Shown piece by piece: positions 51,366 to 60,615 of a stretch of DNA of 64,000 nt; position 1 is the first letter of the stretch, and each line of letters opens with the position of its first letter. A model generated the notes under the pieces. The model worked only from the letters and a program-made list of their open reading frames with translations, had not been told where the DNA came from and did not search any database. Source of the stretch: Nocardia speluncae NBRC 108251 (GTDB taxonomy: Bacteria; Actinomycetota; Actinomycetes; Mycobacteriales; Mycobacteriaceae); NCBI RefSeq assembly GCF_001613245.1, contig NZ_BDBZ01000009.1, positions 62,001-126,000 of the forward strand. Reading direction: 5' to 3'. The translations under genes were made by a program, and so were the position numbers.

Positions 51366-52769
51366 TCAAGAAGGCGAGACGTAGGCGACCTCGGCCGGCA
51401 CCGCGCGCCGATTGGGCAGCGAGCAGGCCGCGAGCAGGCCGAGGAGGATGAGGGCGGAGGCGACGCCGACCGTGCTGCGCAGACCGTCGGCGGTGGCCGT
51501 CGGCAGTGCGTCACCGTCGAGGCCGGTGGTGCCCGCGTTCGCGATGCCGACGAGGACCGCGAGTCCGGCGCCGATGCCGACCTGCATGGCGGTGTTGGCC
51601 ATCCCGCCCGCCGTGCCCTGTGCCTGTTCGGCGACACCGGTGCCTGCGGCGGCGTACATGGTCGGGTAGACGGTGCCCATCCCGGCGCCGTAGACCAGGA
51701 TTGCGGCCACGATCGTGCGGTAGGAACCGTCGGCGACCATCCCGGCGGCGAGCAGGGCGCCGCCCACCGCGCCGAGCAGCAGTCCGGCGATCAGCGTGGC
51801 GCGGATGCCGATCCGCACGATCAGTCGCTCGGCGACGAAGTTCGCGACCGCGATGACCAGCGATAAGCTCAGGAACACCAGTCCGGTGACCAGCGCGCTG
51901 TAGCTCCACACGTTCTGCAGGAACAGCGTGAGGAAGTAGACGATGTTCTGCATGGTCGCACCGAAGACGAAGATCACGGCCAGCACCGGCCCCAGCCCAC
52001 GAGCCAGCTGCAGCGGCATGAGTGGGCTGTCACTGCGCGATTCGATGACCAGGAACGCGGCCAGCAGCACCACCGCGAGCGCGCCGCCGCCGAGGACCGG
52101 CGCCGAGGTCCAGCCGGATTCCGGTCCCTGCGCCACGGTGAACACCAGCAGTGTTGTGCCGAGGGTCCCCGTGAGCGCGCCGGGCACGTCGAACCGGCCC
52201 TGGGCGCGCGGACCGTCCGCGCGCAGCAGCGGGAACGCCGCCACCGCGCCGACCACGACCAGCGGTATGTTGATCAAGAACACCGCCTGCCAGCCGAACG
52301 CGCTGGTCAGCACGCCGCCGAGCAGAGCGCCGAGGCTGAGACCGCCCGCACCGGCCATCGCCCACACCGCGAGCGCGCGGATGCGCTGTCTGCCCTCCTC
52401 GAACATCGTGTTGACCAGCGACAGCGTCGCGGGGAACAGCAGGGCCGCGCCGGCTCCCTGGACAGCGCGGGCGGCGATCAGCGCGAACGTGGTGGTGGCC
52501 ACGCCGCCCAGCAGCGACGCGATACCGAACACCACCATGCCGAGCACGAACAGCCGCCGCCTGCCGAGCAGGTCCGCGCAGCGTCCGCCCAGCAGTAGCA
52601 GGCCGCCGAAGAAGATGGCGTAGGCGCTGACCACCCACTGCATGGAATGCCCGGAGAATCCGATATCGCGGGCGATATCGGGCAGGGCGACGTAGATGAT
52701 CGTGAAGTCCAGCGAGGTGATCAGGCTGGAGAAGCCGAGCAGGGCGAGTGTTGTGGCGGGACGTCTCAT
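51366..52769 (-). CDS. MFS drug transporter, DHA2/EmrB-QacA-like
   Basis: ATG at 52769; 467 residues with about 14 membrane helices. Motif SLDFTIIYVALPDIARDIGFS in TM1 (the Asp-Phe-Thr-Ile motif D1), GGRCADLLGRRRLFVLG (motif A, loop 2-3), ARAVQGAGAALLFPATLSLV (motif B and C region). These are typical of proton-driven multidrug exporters of the DHA2 group. It sits 14 bp after the FMN reductase gene in one operon, so it probably exports the substrate or product of these enzymes. Confidence 0.9.
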   Translation of the reverse strand: MRRPATTLALLGFSSLITSLDFTIIYVALPDIARDIGFSGHSMQWVVSAYAIFFGGLLLLGGRCADLLGRRRLFVLGMVVFGIASLLGGVATTTFALIAARAVQGAGAALLFPATLSLVNTMFEEGRQRIRALAVWAMAGAGGLSLGALLGGVLTSAFGWQAVFLINIPLVVVGAVAAFPLLRADGPRAQGRFDVPGALTGTLGTTLLVFTVAQGPESGWTSAPVLGGGALAVVLLAAFLVIESRSDSPLMPLQLARGLGPVLAVIFVFGATMQNIVYFLTLFLQNVWSYSALVTGLVFLSLSLVIAVANFVAERLIVRIGIRATLIAGLLLGAVGGALLAAGMVADGSYRTIVAAILVYGAGMGTVYPTMYAAAGTGVAEQAQGTAGGMANTAMQVGIGAGLAVLVGIANAGTTGLDGDALPTATADGLRSTVGVASALILLGLLAACSLPNRRAVPAEVAYVSPS

Positions 52770-52783
52770 GACGGTGTCCTTGT

Positions 52784-53356
52784 CTACAGCGGGTAGGGCC
52801 GGGCTTCGCGGGCGTCGTGCAGCGCGCGGGCCCACCAGGTGAGCTGGTTGAGCAGCGCGGTGGCGGCGGCGCCCGCGCCCGCGCTGTCGAGCGGCTGACC
52901 GGCGTCGTCGAATTTGTTCCAGCACGAGTGGAAGCTGACGGTGTCGCGGATCGCGATGGCGTGCAGTTCGCCGAACACCTGGCGCAGCTGTTCGGCGGCG
53001 CGCAGACCGCCGGAGACCCCGCCGTAGCAGACGAACGCGACCGGTTTGGCCTTCCACTCGTCGACGTAGGAGTCGATGGCGGTTTTGAGCGCGGCGGGAT
53101 AGCCGCGGTTGTATTCGGGCGAGACGATGACGAACGCGTCGGCCCTCGCCAGACGTTTAGACACGGCCGCGACCGTGTCGTCGGGGCGGTCGAGGTCGGC
53201 GGGGAGGGGGATCTCGGCGAGGTCGATCAGGTCGAGATCGAGCCCGCCGTGCTCGACGGCGTGACCGTGGAACCAGCGGGCGACCGTCGGCCCGAATCGC
53301 TGGGTACGGGTGCTGCCGATGATGATCGCCACGGGCAGGAGGTCGGTTACGGGCAT
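52784..53356 (-). CDS. NADPH-dependent FMN reductase / azoreductase-like
   Basis: ATG at 53356; 190 residues, normal size. Flavodoxin-like fold: IIIGSTRTQRFGPTVARWF (phosphate loop of FMN), LIDLAEIPLPAD, and the signature SPEYNRGYPAALKTAIDSYVDEW with PEYN-x-GYPAALK. Enzymes of this family reduce FMN, quinones, azo dyes or nitro groups with NADPH. It is the first gene of the operon and is divergent from the AfsR-type regulator (113 bp between them). Confidence 0.9.
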   Translation of the reverse strand: MPVTDLLPVAIIIGSTRTQRFGPTVARWFHGHAVEHGGLDLDLIDLAEIPLPADLDRPDDTVAAVSKRLARADAFVIVSPEYNRGYPAALKTAIDSYVDEWKAKPVAFVCYGGVSGGLRAAEQLRQVFGELHAIAIRDTVSFHSCWNKFDDAGQPLDSAGAGAAATALLNQLTWWARALHDAREARPYPL

Positions 53357-53469
53357 CGGGTCCGCCTTCCGGTCGGGTCGTTGTCGTCACGACCTTCACC
53401 CGCGCGGCCTACACCGCTCCTACAGTCGCCCTACACGCCCCGGAAAGCGGGTACGTATCGTCACTGGTC

Positions 53470-56400
53470 ATGCGGTTCGGTGTGCTCGGTCCCTTGACGG
53501 TGTGGACGGACCGGGGCGAGCAGGTCACGATCCCGGCCGGGCAGGTGCGCACGGTGCTGGCCGTGCTCCTGATACATCGCGGGCGTTCGGTATCGGCCGA
53601 TCGGCTCATCGAGGTTCTGTGGCCGCGGCGAGTTCCACGGGATGCGTCGGCGGCGCTGCAGGTGAAGGTCTCGCAATTGCGCAGTGCGCTGGCCGCGGCC
53701 GAGCCGGAGGCGCGGGCCCTCGTGGTGTCGGGGCCCGCGGGATACCACCTGGACGTAACAGCCGATGCGGTGGACGCGGGCCGTTTCGAAGATATGCTCG
53801 CCCTCGTCGACCTGGACCCCCGGCAGCGGGCCGATACCGTCACCACCGCACTTGAGCTGTGGCGTGGCCCCGCGTTCGCGGAGGTGGCCGACGCGGAGTT
53901 CGCGCAGGCCGAGGTCGCCCGGCTGGACGAACTGCGCCTGTCCGCGGTGGAATCCCGGGCCGAGGCGCTGCTCGAGCTCGGCGAATATACCGGGCTGGTC
54001 GGCGAATTGGCACCGCTGGTCGCCGAACATCCACTGCGCGAACGCCTGCGCGCCGCGCACCTGTGGGCGCTGTACCGAGCCGGACGGCAGAGTGATGCGC
54101 TGGCCGAGTTCACCGATCTGCGCACACGATTGCGCACCGAGCTCGGCGTGGACCCGAGTCCCGAGATCGTTGCCGTGCACCGGGCGATCCTGGCCCAGGA
54201 CCCGCTGCTCACGCCCCGCTCGGCCACCGCGACGAACCTGCCCGGCCAGCTCACCGAACTGATCGGGCGGGCCGAGGCAGCGCGCGATGTGCGGGCACTG
54301 GTCGGCGCGCATCGCTTGGTGACCCTGGTCGGGCCCGGCGGTGTCGGCAAAACGCGCCTGGCGATCGAGGTGGCGCGCACGCTGCTCCCCGCCCGGCCCG
54401 ACGGCACGTGGTTCGTCGAGCTGGCCGGAATCGAGGAGACCCCCGCCGCGCGCGCGACCGTCGTCGACACCGTGCACGCGGTGCTGGGCATCCGCGACGA
54501 TATCCGCTCCCCCGCCGGCCCGGTCGACCAGCTGATCAGCGCGTTACGCGGCAAGCGGGTGCTGCTGATCCTCGACAACTGCGAGCACCTGGTGACCGTG
54601 GTCGCCGAATTCACCGAGCGGCTGTTGCGCTCGGTTTCCGAACTGTGCGTGCTGGCCACGAGCCGCGAACCACTCGGCGTGGCCGGCGAGGCCGTGTACC
54701 CGGTGGCCGCGCTCGAATTACCGCACTCCCCAGTCGATACCGGCCCCGACGCGCTACCGCGGTTCAGCGCCATCCGCCTGTTCACCGCACGCGCGACGGC
54801 CGCGGCGCCCGGTTTCACCCTCGATGCGGGAAACGCCGGTGCCGTCGCCACCATCTGTCAACGGCTCGACGGAGTCCCGCTGGCACTCGAGCTGGCGGCC
54901 GCCCGGGTGCGGGCGCTCGGCGTGCGAGAACTGGCCGCCCGGATGGACGATCGGTTCGACCTACTGGTCGCCGGCCACCGTGGCGGGCCGAGCCGCCAGC
55001 AGACCCTGCGCGCGATGATCGACTGGAGCTGGGAACAACTCGCCGAGCCGGAAAAGATCGTACTGCGCCGGCTTTCGGTGCACGCCGACGGATTCGAGCT
55101 GGCGGCGGCGGAGTGCGTCTGCGCGATCGGGGAACTTTCTCGCGCAAGGGTTCTCGATCTGCTCGCCCGGCTGGTGGACCGGTCGCTCGTCGCGACCGCC
55201 GACACCGGCGACGGGCCGAGATACCGGCTGCTGGAAACGGTCGCACTGTACTGCTCGGAACGACTGAACGAAGCCGGTGAGTCCGGCCTGGTGCACGAGC
55301 TGCGCAACGAGTACTACGCGACGCTGGCCGAACAGGCACGCGACCGGCTACGCGGCGCCGAACAGCGGCGATGGCTCACGTTACTGGACGTCGAATACAC
55401 GAATATTCGTTCCGCCATCGAAGATTCACTGCGTCGCGGGGATCGTGTCGTCGCGCTTCGGCTGGCGGACGCGATGGCCTGGTACTGGTTCCTGCGCGGC
55501 CGCATCGGAGAGGGTGTCCGGCTCCTCGGCACGGCGCTGGCCGCCTCCCACGACGCCGCGCCCGTGCTGTGGGCCCGGGCCAACGGCTGGCGGTCGGCGC
55601 TGACGCTGCTCGGCGGCGGCGATACGGACCGTCCGGGATTGGTGCCCGCCGCGCTGGCCGGGTTCGACGATGTGGACGATCCGGCGGGTCGCGCGTACAC
55701 CGAATGGCTACTCGCCGAAGTGCTGCTCGGCGGCGGCGACCAAGCGGCCAGCGATACGCTGGCACAGCGCGCGCTCGCCGGATTCCGTGCGACCGAGGAT
55801 CACTGGGGTATCGCCGCGGCCCTGAGCAGCGCCGCGCACCATGCCATGCTGCGCGGCGACCTCCCCGCCATGGCCCGCGACGCCACCGAAAGCGCACGGC
55901 TGTTCACCGATCTCGGCGACCGCTGGGGACAGCTGCGCGCCACCGAACTGCTCGCTCGCCGCGCCGAAATCATCGGCGACTACCCCGAAGCCGCCCGCCT
56001 GCTCCACGACGGCCTGTGCCGGGCCGAGAAGCTCGGGCTCTGGCCGCAGGTCGCCGATATGCTGTCCGGACTGGGCCGGCTCGCCCTGCTCGCGGGCGAT
56101 CTGGACCAGGCACGCCGCCTCCACGAACGCGCGCTCGAGCTGTCGGTGAGCCAGGCCCACGAACTCGGCCGGGTCTTCGCCGAGGTCGGCCTCGGCATCG
56201 GCGCCCGGCGCGCGGGCCGCCTCGACGACGCCGAACGCCACACCCGCGCGGCCCTGGACTGGAATCGGGAAGTCGGCTACGCACCGGGCCTCGCACACAG
56301 CCTCGCCGAACTCGGCTTCATCGCCGAACTGCGCGGCGATCCCGAACAAGCACGCGCACTGCACGAAGAGGGAATCGCGGTAGCCCGCCACACCGGCGAC

Positions 56401-56586
56401 CCTCGCGCCATTGCCCTCGCGCTGGAAGGCCTCGCCGGAGCCGCCGCCCTCGCGGGGGATGTCGAACAGGCGAGAACCTTGCTCGCGGACGCCACCGCGG
56501 CACGCGACACCGCGGGAGCGCCACTGCCGGAACAGGAACGCACCGATGTGGACCGCATCGCGGCGGCGATTCGCGCGGCCGAGTGA
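53470..56586 (+). CDS. AfsR/SARP-family regulator (BTAD + STAND ATPase + TPR)
   Basis: ATG at 53470; 1038 residues. N-terminal winged helix, Trans_reg_C type (MRFGVLGPLTVWTDRGEQV, then ADRLIEVLWPRRVP; about 1-90), followed by a bacterial transcriptional activation domain (about 95-245, RLDELRLSAVESRAEALLEL). An NB-ARC-like ATPase follows with Walker A VGPGGVGKTR (about 286-295) and Walker B VLLILDNCEHL (about 361-371), then a TPR-rich C-terminus (about 620-1030). Such proteins activate antibiotic or detoxification genes after ligand sensing. Divergent placement makes the FMN-reductase operon the likely target. Confidence 0.92.
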   Translation: MRFGVLGPLTVWTDRGEQVTIPAGQVRTVLAVLLIHRGRSVSADRLIEVLWPRRVPRDASAALQVKVSQLRSALAAAEPEARALVVSGPAGYHLDVTADAVDAGRFEDMLALVDLDPRQRADTVTTALELWRGPAFAEVADAEFAQAEVARLDELRLSAVESRAEALLELGEYTGLVGELAPLVAEHPLRERLRAAHLWALYRAGRQSDALAEFTDLRTRLRTELGVDPSPEIVAVHRAILAQDPLLTPRSATATNLPGQLTELIGRAEAARDVRALVGAHRLVTLVGPGGVGKTRLAIEVARTLLPARPDGTWFVELAGIEETPAARATVVDTVHAVLGIRDDIRSPAGPVDQLISALRGKRVLLILDNCEHLVTVVAEFTERLLRSVSELCVLATSREPLGVAGEAVYPVAALELPHSPVDTGPDALPRFSAIRLFTARATAAAPGFTLDAGNAGAVATICQRLDGVPLALELAAARVRALGVRELAARMDDRFDLLVAGHRGGPSRQQTLRAMIDWSWEQLAEPEKIVLRRLSVHADGFELAAAECVCAIGELSRARVLDLLARLVDRSLVATADTGDGPRYRLLETVALYCSERLNEAGESGLVHELRNEYYATLAEQARDRLRGAEQRRWLTLLDVEYTNIRSAIEDSLRRGDRVVALRLADAMAWYWFLRGRIGEGVRLLGTALAASHDAAPVLWARANGWRSALTLLGGGDTDRPGLVPAALAGFDDVDDPAGRAYTEWLLAEVLLGGGDQAASDTLAQRALAGFRATEDHWGIAAALSSAAHHAMLRGDLPAMARDATESARLFTDLGDRWGQLRATELLARRAEIIGDYPEAARLLHDGLCRAEKLGLWPQVADMLSGLGRLALLAGDLDQARRLHERALELSVSQAHELGRVFAEVGLGIGARRAGRLDDAERHTRAALDWNREVGYAPGLAHSLAELGFIAELRGDPEQARALHEEGIAVARHTGDPRAIALALEGLAGAAALAGDVEQARTLLADATAARDTAGAPLPEQERTDVDRIAAAIRAAE

Positions 56587-56869
56587 TACGGAGTGCAGCC
56601 GAGTTCGCGACTGAAAGCGCACGACGTTGGTTGGGGAAGCTCTCATCTGCGATAAGGACCGATCATGAGCCCTCGCGGTCCGTCGCCTCACCGAAATTCT
56701 TGGGATCTCTGTGAGGAGGAGAAATTCCCGCGTTCGGCATGGCCGAATGTCGTCACGGGTACTTCGGGCCCGCTGGCTGGGGCCGGTTCGGGTCGCGATG
56801 TCGGTATTGCCGGATTGTGTTGGTTCGTATGCATCACACGAAACTTCGGCGTGGGAGTTGGCTCGGGAG

Positions 56870-57270
56870 TTACCGCGCGGCCGGAGGCAGAAGCCTCCCG
56901 CTGAGGACGGGGCGATCGATGCGGGCATCTTCTTCAGGCACCCCGACGCCGAAGTTCTCTGCAAGCCTGTAGAACAGACCGCGGGACCCCGAGGGGCCGT
57001 ATTCGTCTTCTTCGGGTCGGGCGTCTAGGGCATGCATCTCGGTGTCGAAGCGGTACGGGTCACTGCCTGTCCGTGCGAAAAGCTCCGTGGTGTCGAGTCC
57101 GGTGATGAGGCGGCCGTCCTCGGCGTACCGGAACTCCACTCCCGGTTCCTCCCCGGCGTGCAGTTCCAGAGCCGCGGTTCCGATCGAGGCGCGCAGCACC
57201 GGCCCCCGGTCTTCGACGCCTTTCCAACTACCGTGCTCCCACGCCCAGTTGGATCGACCGACTCCAGCTC
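56870..57270 (-). pseudogene. C-terminal fragment, DUF6461-like protein
   Basis: The frame that runs 57331 to 56870 enters through repeat F and then reads WAWEHGSWKGVEDRGP, VLRASIGTAALELHAGEE and FRYAEDGRLITGLDTTELF, to the stop. This matches the second half of DUF6461 proteins as I know them (W-x-E-GW, G-x-A-hydrophobic, F-x-Y-x-DG-x-hydrophobic). The N-terminal half is missing where repeat F begins. No ribosome site is visible at MMTRRFPVA. Confidence 0.45.
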
Positions 57271-57276
57271 CTGTCA

Positions 57277-57345
57277 GAGGTTCCCCGGCAGGGCACACAG
57301 CAGGGGCAACTGGAAAGCGCCTGGTCATCACGGATTCTTATCCGG
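57277..57345. repeat. dispersed repeat, copy F (right arm only)
   Basis: GGCAGGGCACACAG (57287-57300), then GGGGCAACTGGAAAGCGCCT and GGTCATCA, matching copy E (48890-48935), including the downstream CCGGTCTGACGAT / CCAGTCTGACGAT. No left arm. It is a junction between a truncated DUF6461-like gene and a region with other fragments. Confidence 0.55.
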
Positions 57346-57513
57346 TCTGACGATGCCAGTCCGCTGAACGGGCTGTCCCTGTTGGCCGCGACGTCGGCGG
57401 TGTTCCCCCAGTGGGTCGGCGGCATAGCGGCCCATTTCTGCCACGGTGGGTTCCGGTTTGCCGGGAGTGGCAGGCTTCGTACGAAGCCTGGCCGCCCCAG
57501 GTGGTCTGGAGGG

Positions 57514-57760
57514 CTACAACCGGGCGTTCACCGCGATCACGGTGGCGATGGTGGCGGCTGCGGCCGCCACGGTGCTGCTTCCCGCCCACCGCGATACCGC
57601 CGACCCCGGCCGGTAGGTGACTTCCGGGCCGGGCCCGGGGCAGGGGTGGGTGCGTGCGTCGAGGAGTTCGCCGAATTCGTTGGCGTAGGTCAGGTGGCGG
57701 CGCAGTCGTTCGGCGCTGTCGCGGGTCCGTTCCCGGCACTGCTGTAGGAACTCTCGTGCC
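57514..57760 (-). pseudogene. 3' part of a small protein gene with a C-terminal membrane helix
   Basis: Reads REFLQQCRERTRDSAERLRRH, then LTYANEFGELLDARTHP and a hydrophobic end STVAAAAATIATVIAVNARL with stop. The open frame continues upstream to 58065 but there it is only the antisense of a TerD-like frame, so the true 5' end is lost at about 57760. No family name. Confidence 0.35.
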
Positions 57761-57765
57761 CGGGC

Positions 57766-58206
57766 GTGCTGCTCGTGGTCGGGTTGACCTCCCAAGACGG
57801 CTCCGTGCGGCATCTCGGTGACAGTGTCACTGGTGACGGCAAAGGCGACAACGAGGTCGTCTCGATCGATTTCACCCGCGTTCCGGCTGTGGTCGACCGG
57901 ATCGTCCTGCTGGTCACCTGTCACACGGGGCAGAGCTCCGCCGAAATCGAGAATCCGTTCTACCGGTTGGTGGATGCGCGCGACGGGACCGAACTGCTGC
58001 GGCACGACCTGAGCCTGTACGCCGCCAGCGGTTTCGTCCTGGCAGTGCTGGTTCGTGGCGAGCACGGATGGCAGCTACGTGAAATTGCGGACACAGTCAA
58101 CGCCCAGCATCCAGTGGAGGCAGTGCCCCAGGTTGGGAGGTACCTGGCCTGCGCCGTCACCCATCCGCCCGCCTCCTCGGTGGTGCCGGAGTCCTTGTTC
58201 CGGTGA
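57766..58206 (+). pseudogene. TerD-family protein, N-terminally truncated
   Basis: GLTSQDGSVRHLGDSVTGDG, then GDNEVVSIDFTRVPAVVDRI and FYRLVDARDGTELLRHDLS are the TerD fold (intact: DGSV-x-H-x-GDN-x-TG, GDDE, VDL-x-xVP, RVVD-x-x-TG-x-ELARYDLS). The first 60 or so residues are missing and the frame starts inside a fragment on the other strand. TerD proteins bind calcium and act in tellurite and phage resistance. About 145 codons remain. Confidence 0.55.
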
Positions 58207-58299
58207 GTGAGTCGGCGGCCGGGGCGGAGTTGTCGATCCGGCAACATCCGTACCGGACGGTAAGTAGCGACGTACCTGTCCAACGTCCGTGGTCAGTAC

Positions 58300-58443
58300 A
58301 TCTAGTTGCCCTTGTTTTGTGTTTCCTGGAGGATCGAACCAGGGCAACCGTTTGACCTGCATATATGTGGTTCTGTTGATTATTCACAAGCCTGTTGAGG
58401 ATCAGGAAATCCTGTTGACCTGCGGGAACGCTGTCGCAGATTG
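58300..58443. repeat. dispersed repeat-like sequence downstream of tRNA-Arg, copy G
   Basis: Directly 3' of the tRNA gene (minus strand sense) is AATCCTGTTGACCTGCGGGA, then ACGCTGTCGCAGATTGTGCC, nearly identical to copies D and E (AATCCTGCTGACCTGCGGAA). Near 58306-58327 is a diverged left arm (GTTGCCCTTGTTTTGTGTTT). The position where A-F carry the right arm is occupied here by the tRNA itself. Confidence 0.65.
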
Positions 58444-58516
58444 TGCCCTCGGCAGGATTCGAACCTGCGACACCCGCTTTAGGAGAGCGGTGCTCTATCC
58501 CCTGAGCTACGAGGGC
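58444..58516 (-). tRNA. tRNA-Arg (anticodon CCT)
   Basis: 73 nt on the minus strand. Acceptor stem GCCCTCG / CGAGGGC with discriminator A; D arm GCTC AGGGGAT AGAGC; anticodon stem CCGCT / AGCGG with loop CTCCTAA, giving anticodon CCT (reads AGG); T arm GCAGG TTCGAAT CCTGC. All stems pair completely. CCA is not encoded. The 3' end is a common integration target, and its last 12 bases recur in the dispersed repeats. Confidence 0.97.
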
Positions 58517-58597
58517 CGGGCCCGGGGGCCGGTGGGCGAGAGTCTACCGGGTGACCCGCTGTGAGGCCGCATCGTACGCCCGGCGGGCCCACAGTAG

Positions 58598-60058
58598 TCA
58601 GGATGCGACCGTGGTTTCGTAGTCGGCGGCGTCGAAGCGGCGGGTTTTCCAGCGGTAGAGGACCGTGGCGCCGGGCCAGTTGTTCGTGATGCGGCCCGAG
58701 GCGTTGCGGTACCAGCTGGAGCAGAAGTTCCAGGGGGTGTCCTTCAGGCGTTTTTGTAGCCAGTTGTCCCAGCGCTGTTCGGTTTCCACGCGGGCGGCCA
58801 GGCCGCGGCCGGGATGGTGGCGGAGGTGGTCGACGGCTTGGCGGATGTAGCGGGCCTGGGATTCCAGCATGTAGACGATGGAGCCCGAGCCGACGTTCGT
58901 GTTCGGGCCGTACATCATGAACAGGTTGGGGAATTTCGGAACCGAGATGCCGAGGTAGGCGCGGGCGCCTTCGGCGGCCCAGGCATCGGAGAGTTTGTGG
59001 CCGCCCGTGCCGTAGATGTTCATGGGGGCAAGGAATTCGGTGCCCTTGAAACCGGTGCCGTAGACGATGACGTCGACTTCGTGGTCGATACCGTCGGCGG
59101 TCCGCACGCCCGTGGGAGTGATCTCGGTGATCGGGTTGGTCTCCACGGTGACGTTCGGCCGGCCGAGGGCGGGGAAGTAGTCGTTGGAGAACAGGGCACG
59201 TTTGCAGCCGGCGGCGTAGTCGGGGGTGAGTTTTGCCCGCAGGATCGGGTCGGGAATCTGCCTGGCGCGGTGGGCTTGCGCCACCTTCAGAACCGGGGCC
59301 TGGATGCCTTGCAGATCGGTGAGGGCCAGCGCCATGACCTCGAAGAACATCCACCAGCCGAAGCGTTCGGCCCAGCGAATAGGGGGTAGGTACTTGAATA
59401 CGGTGTGGTGGCGGGGGGCGTATGCGGCGTCGGCTTTAGGGAGCACCCAGGCGGCGGAGCGCTGGAACAGGGTGAGGTGTTCGGCGATCGGCTGGATACG
59501 GGGGATGTACTGGATCGCGCTGGCGCCGGTACCGATACAGGCGACCCGTTTGCCGGTGAGGTCGACGGAGTGGTCCCATTCGGCGGAGTGGAACGCGGGC
59601 CCGTCGAAGGTGTCGATACCGGGGATGTTCGGCATGGCGGGGCGAGACAGCTGGCCGACGGCGGAGATCAGCACATCGGCGGTGAGCGGGTCGCCGTCGC
59701 GGGTGCAGATCTGCCATTTCGCGGTGGTTTCGTCGTATTCGGCGTCGCTGATCTCGGTGCCGAAGCGGATATAGCGTTCGAGATCGTATTTGCCGACGAT
59801 CCGGCGCATGTAGTCGTGGATATCGGGCTGCTCGGAGAAACGCCGGGGCCAATCGGAGCGCGGTTCGAAGGACCACGAGTACAGGGGGCTCGGTACGTCG
59901 CAGGCCGCGCCGGGGTAGGTGTTCTCGCGCCATACGCCGCCGAGGTCCTGGGCGCGTTCGACGATGGTGAAATCGTCTATCCCGGACCGCAGGAGTTCGA
60001 GTCCCATACCGAGCCCACCGAACCCGGCCCCGATGATGATTATCGACGGCGCTGTCAT
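58598..60058 (-). CDS. flavin-containing monooxygenase, Baeyer-Villiger type
   Basis: ATG at 60058 (MTAPSIIIIGAGFGGLG); the frame extends further but the FAD motif fixes the start. 486 residues. FAD-binding GAGFGG (residues 10-15), the Baeyer-Villiger fingerprint F-x-G-x3-H-x3-W at residues 151-161 (FDGPAFHSAEW), and the NADPH-binding VACIGTGASA near residue 175. Such enzymes insert oxygen next to ketones, or oxidise heteroatoms, using NADPH. Monocistronic, next to the tRNA gene. Confidence 0.93.
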   Translation of the reverse strand: MTAPSIIIIGAGFGGLGMGLELLRSGIDDFTIVERAQDLGGVWRENTYPGAACDVPSPLYSWSFEPRSDWPRRFSEQPDIHDYMRRIVGKYDLERYIRFGTEISDAEYDETTAKWQICTRDGDPLTADVLISAVGQLSRPAMPNIPGIDTFDGPAFHSAEWDHSVDLTGKRVACIGTGASAIQYIPRIQPIAEHLTLFQRSAAWVLPKADAAYAPRHHTVFKYLPPIRWAERFGWWMFFEVMALALTDLQGIQAPVLKVAQAHRARQIPDPILRAKLTPDYAAGCKRALFSNDYFPALGRPNVTVETNPITEITPTGVRTADGIDHEVDVIVYGTGFKGTEFLAPMNIYGTGGHKLSDAWAAEGARAYLGISVPKFPNLFMMYGPNTNVGSGSIVYMLESQARYIRQAVDHLRHHPGRGLAARVETEQRWDNWLQKRLKDTPWNFCSSWYRNASGRITNNWPGATVLYRWKTRRFDAADYETTVAS

Positions 60059-60615
60059 AGTTCGAGCGTAGGTCGGCGAGCGGTCATAGCGAAGGGGAAC
60101 GAAGGTCAGTGAATCAATATTTCCGGCCATATTTTCGGGCTCGGGCAGCGCTGCGCGTGCATCTGTAAGTGATTCCGGATTTCTGCGCCGAGTGGGTTTG
60201 TGTCGGTCATAAAGGGTGGTCGCGCGGCCGGGGCGGCGGTGGATTCATCCCGCCGGTCGGTACACGAATGCGGTGCGTGTCTCGTTTAGATGTCGTTTCG
60301 TTATCTGACTTGGCAGCAGGCCGGATTCCCGGCTATCACAGGTGAGTGCTCGGCGGCGATGGCGCAGTGCCGGTGGCCCGCAGGGGGCGTCGCGGGCGCT
60401 GCGTCTCATCCCGTACCGTCGCGTCACACCCTCCTTCGTGCTGACCAGGTCGTCGGCTACTTCTCTCGGTTTCGCCCGAGCTTCCCCATGTCCGGCTACT
60501 CCACGGTAGTCTCCGGCGGTGTGATGTGAGTCATGCCCACTTCTGTGTCTCACCGACCAGGGCCGGGCTCATATCGCATGCCTGCCGCCACCCAGATCAG
60601 TAAGGGGTAGTTCCG
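60059..60615. other. 557 bp between two divergent metabolic genes
   Basis: No convincing gene. Frames at 60245-60553 (minus) and 60290-60529 (plus) overlap each other and lack family resemblance. Promoters for both flanking genes are expected here. I found no palindrome long enough to name. Confidence 0.45.
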
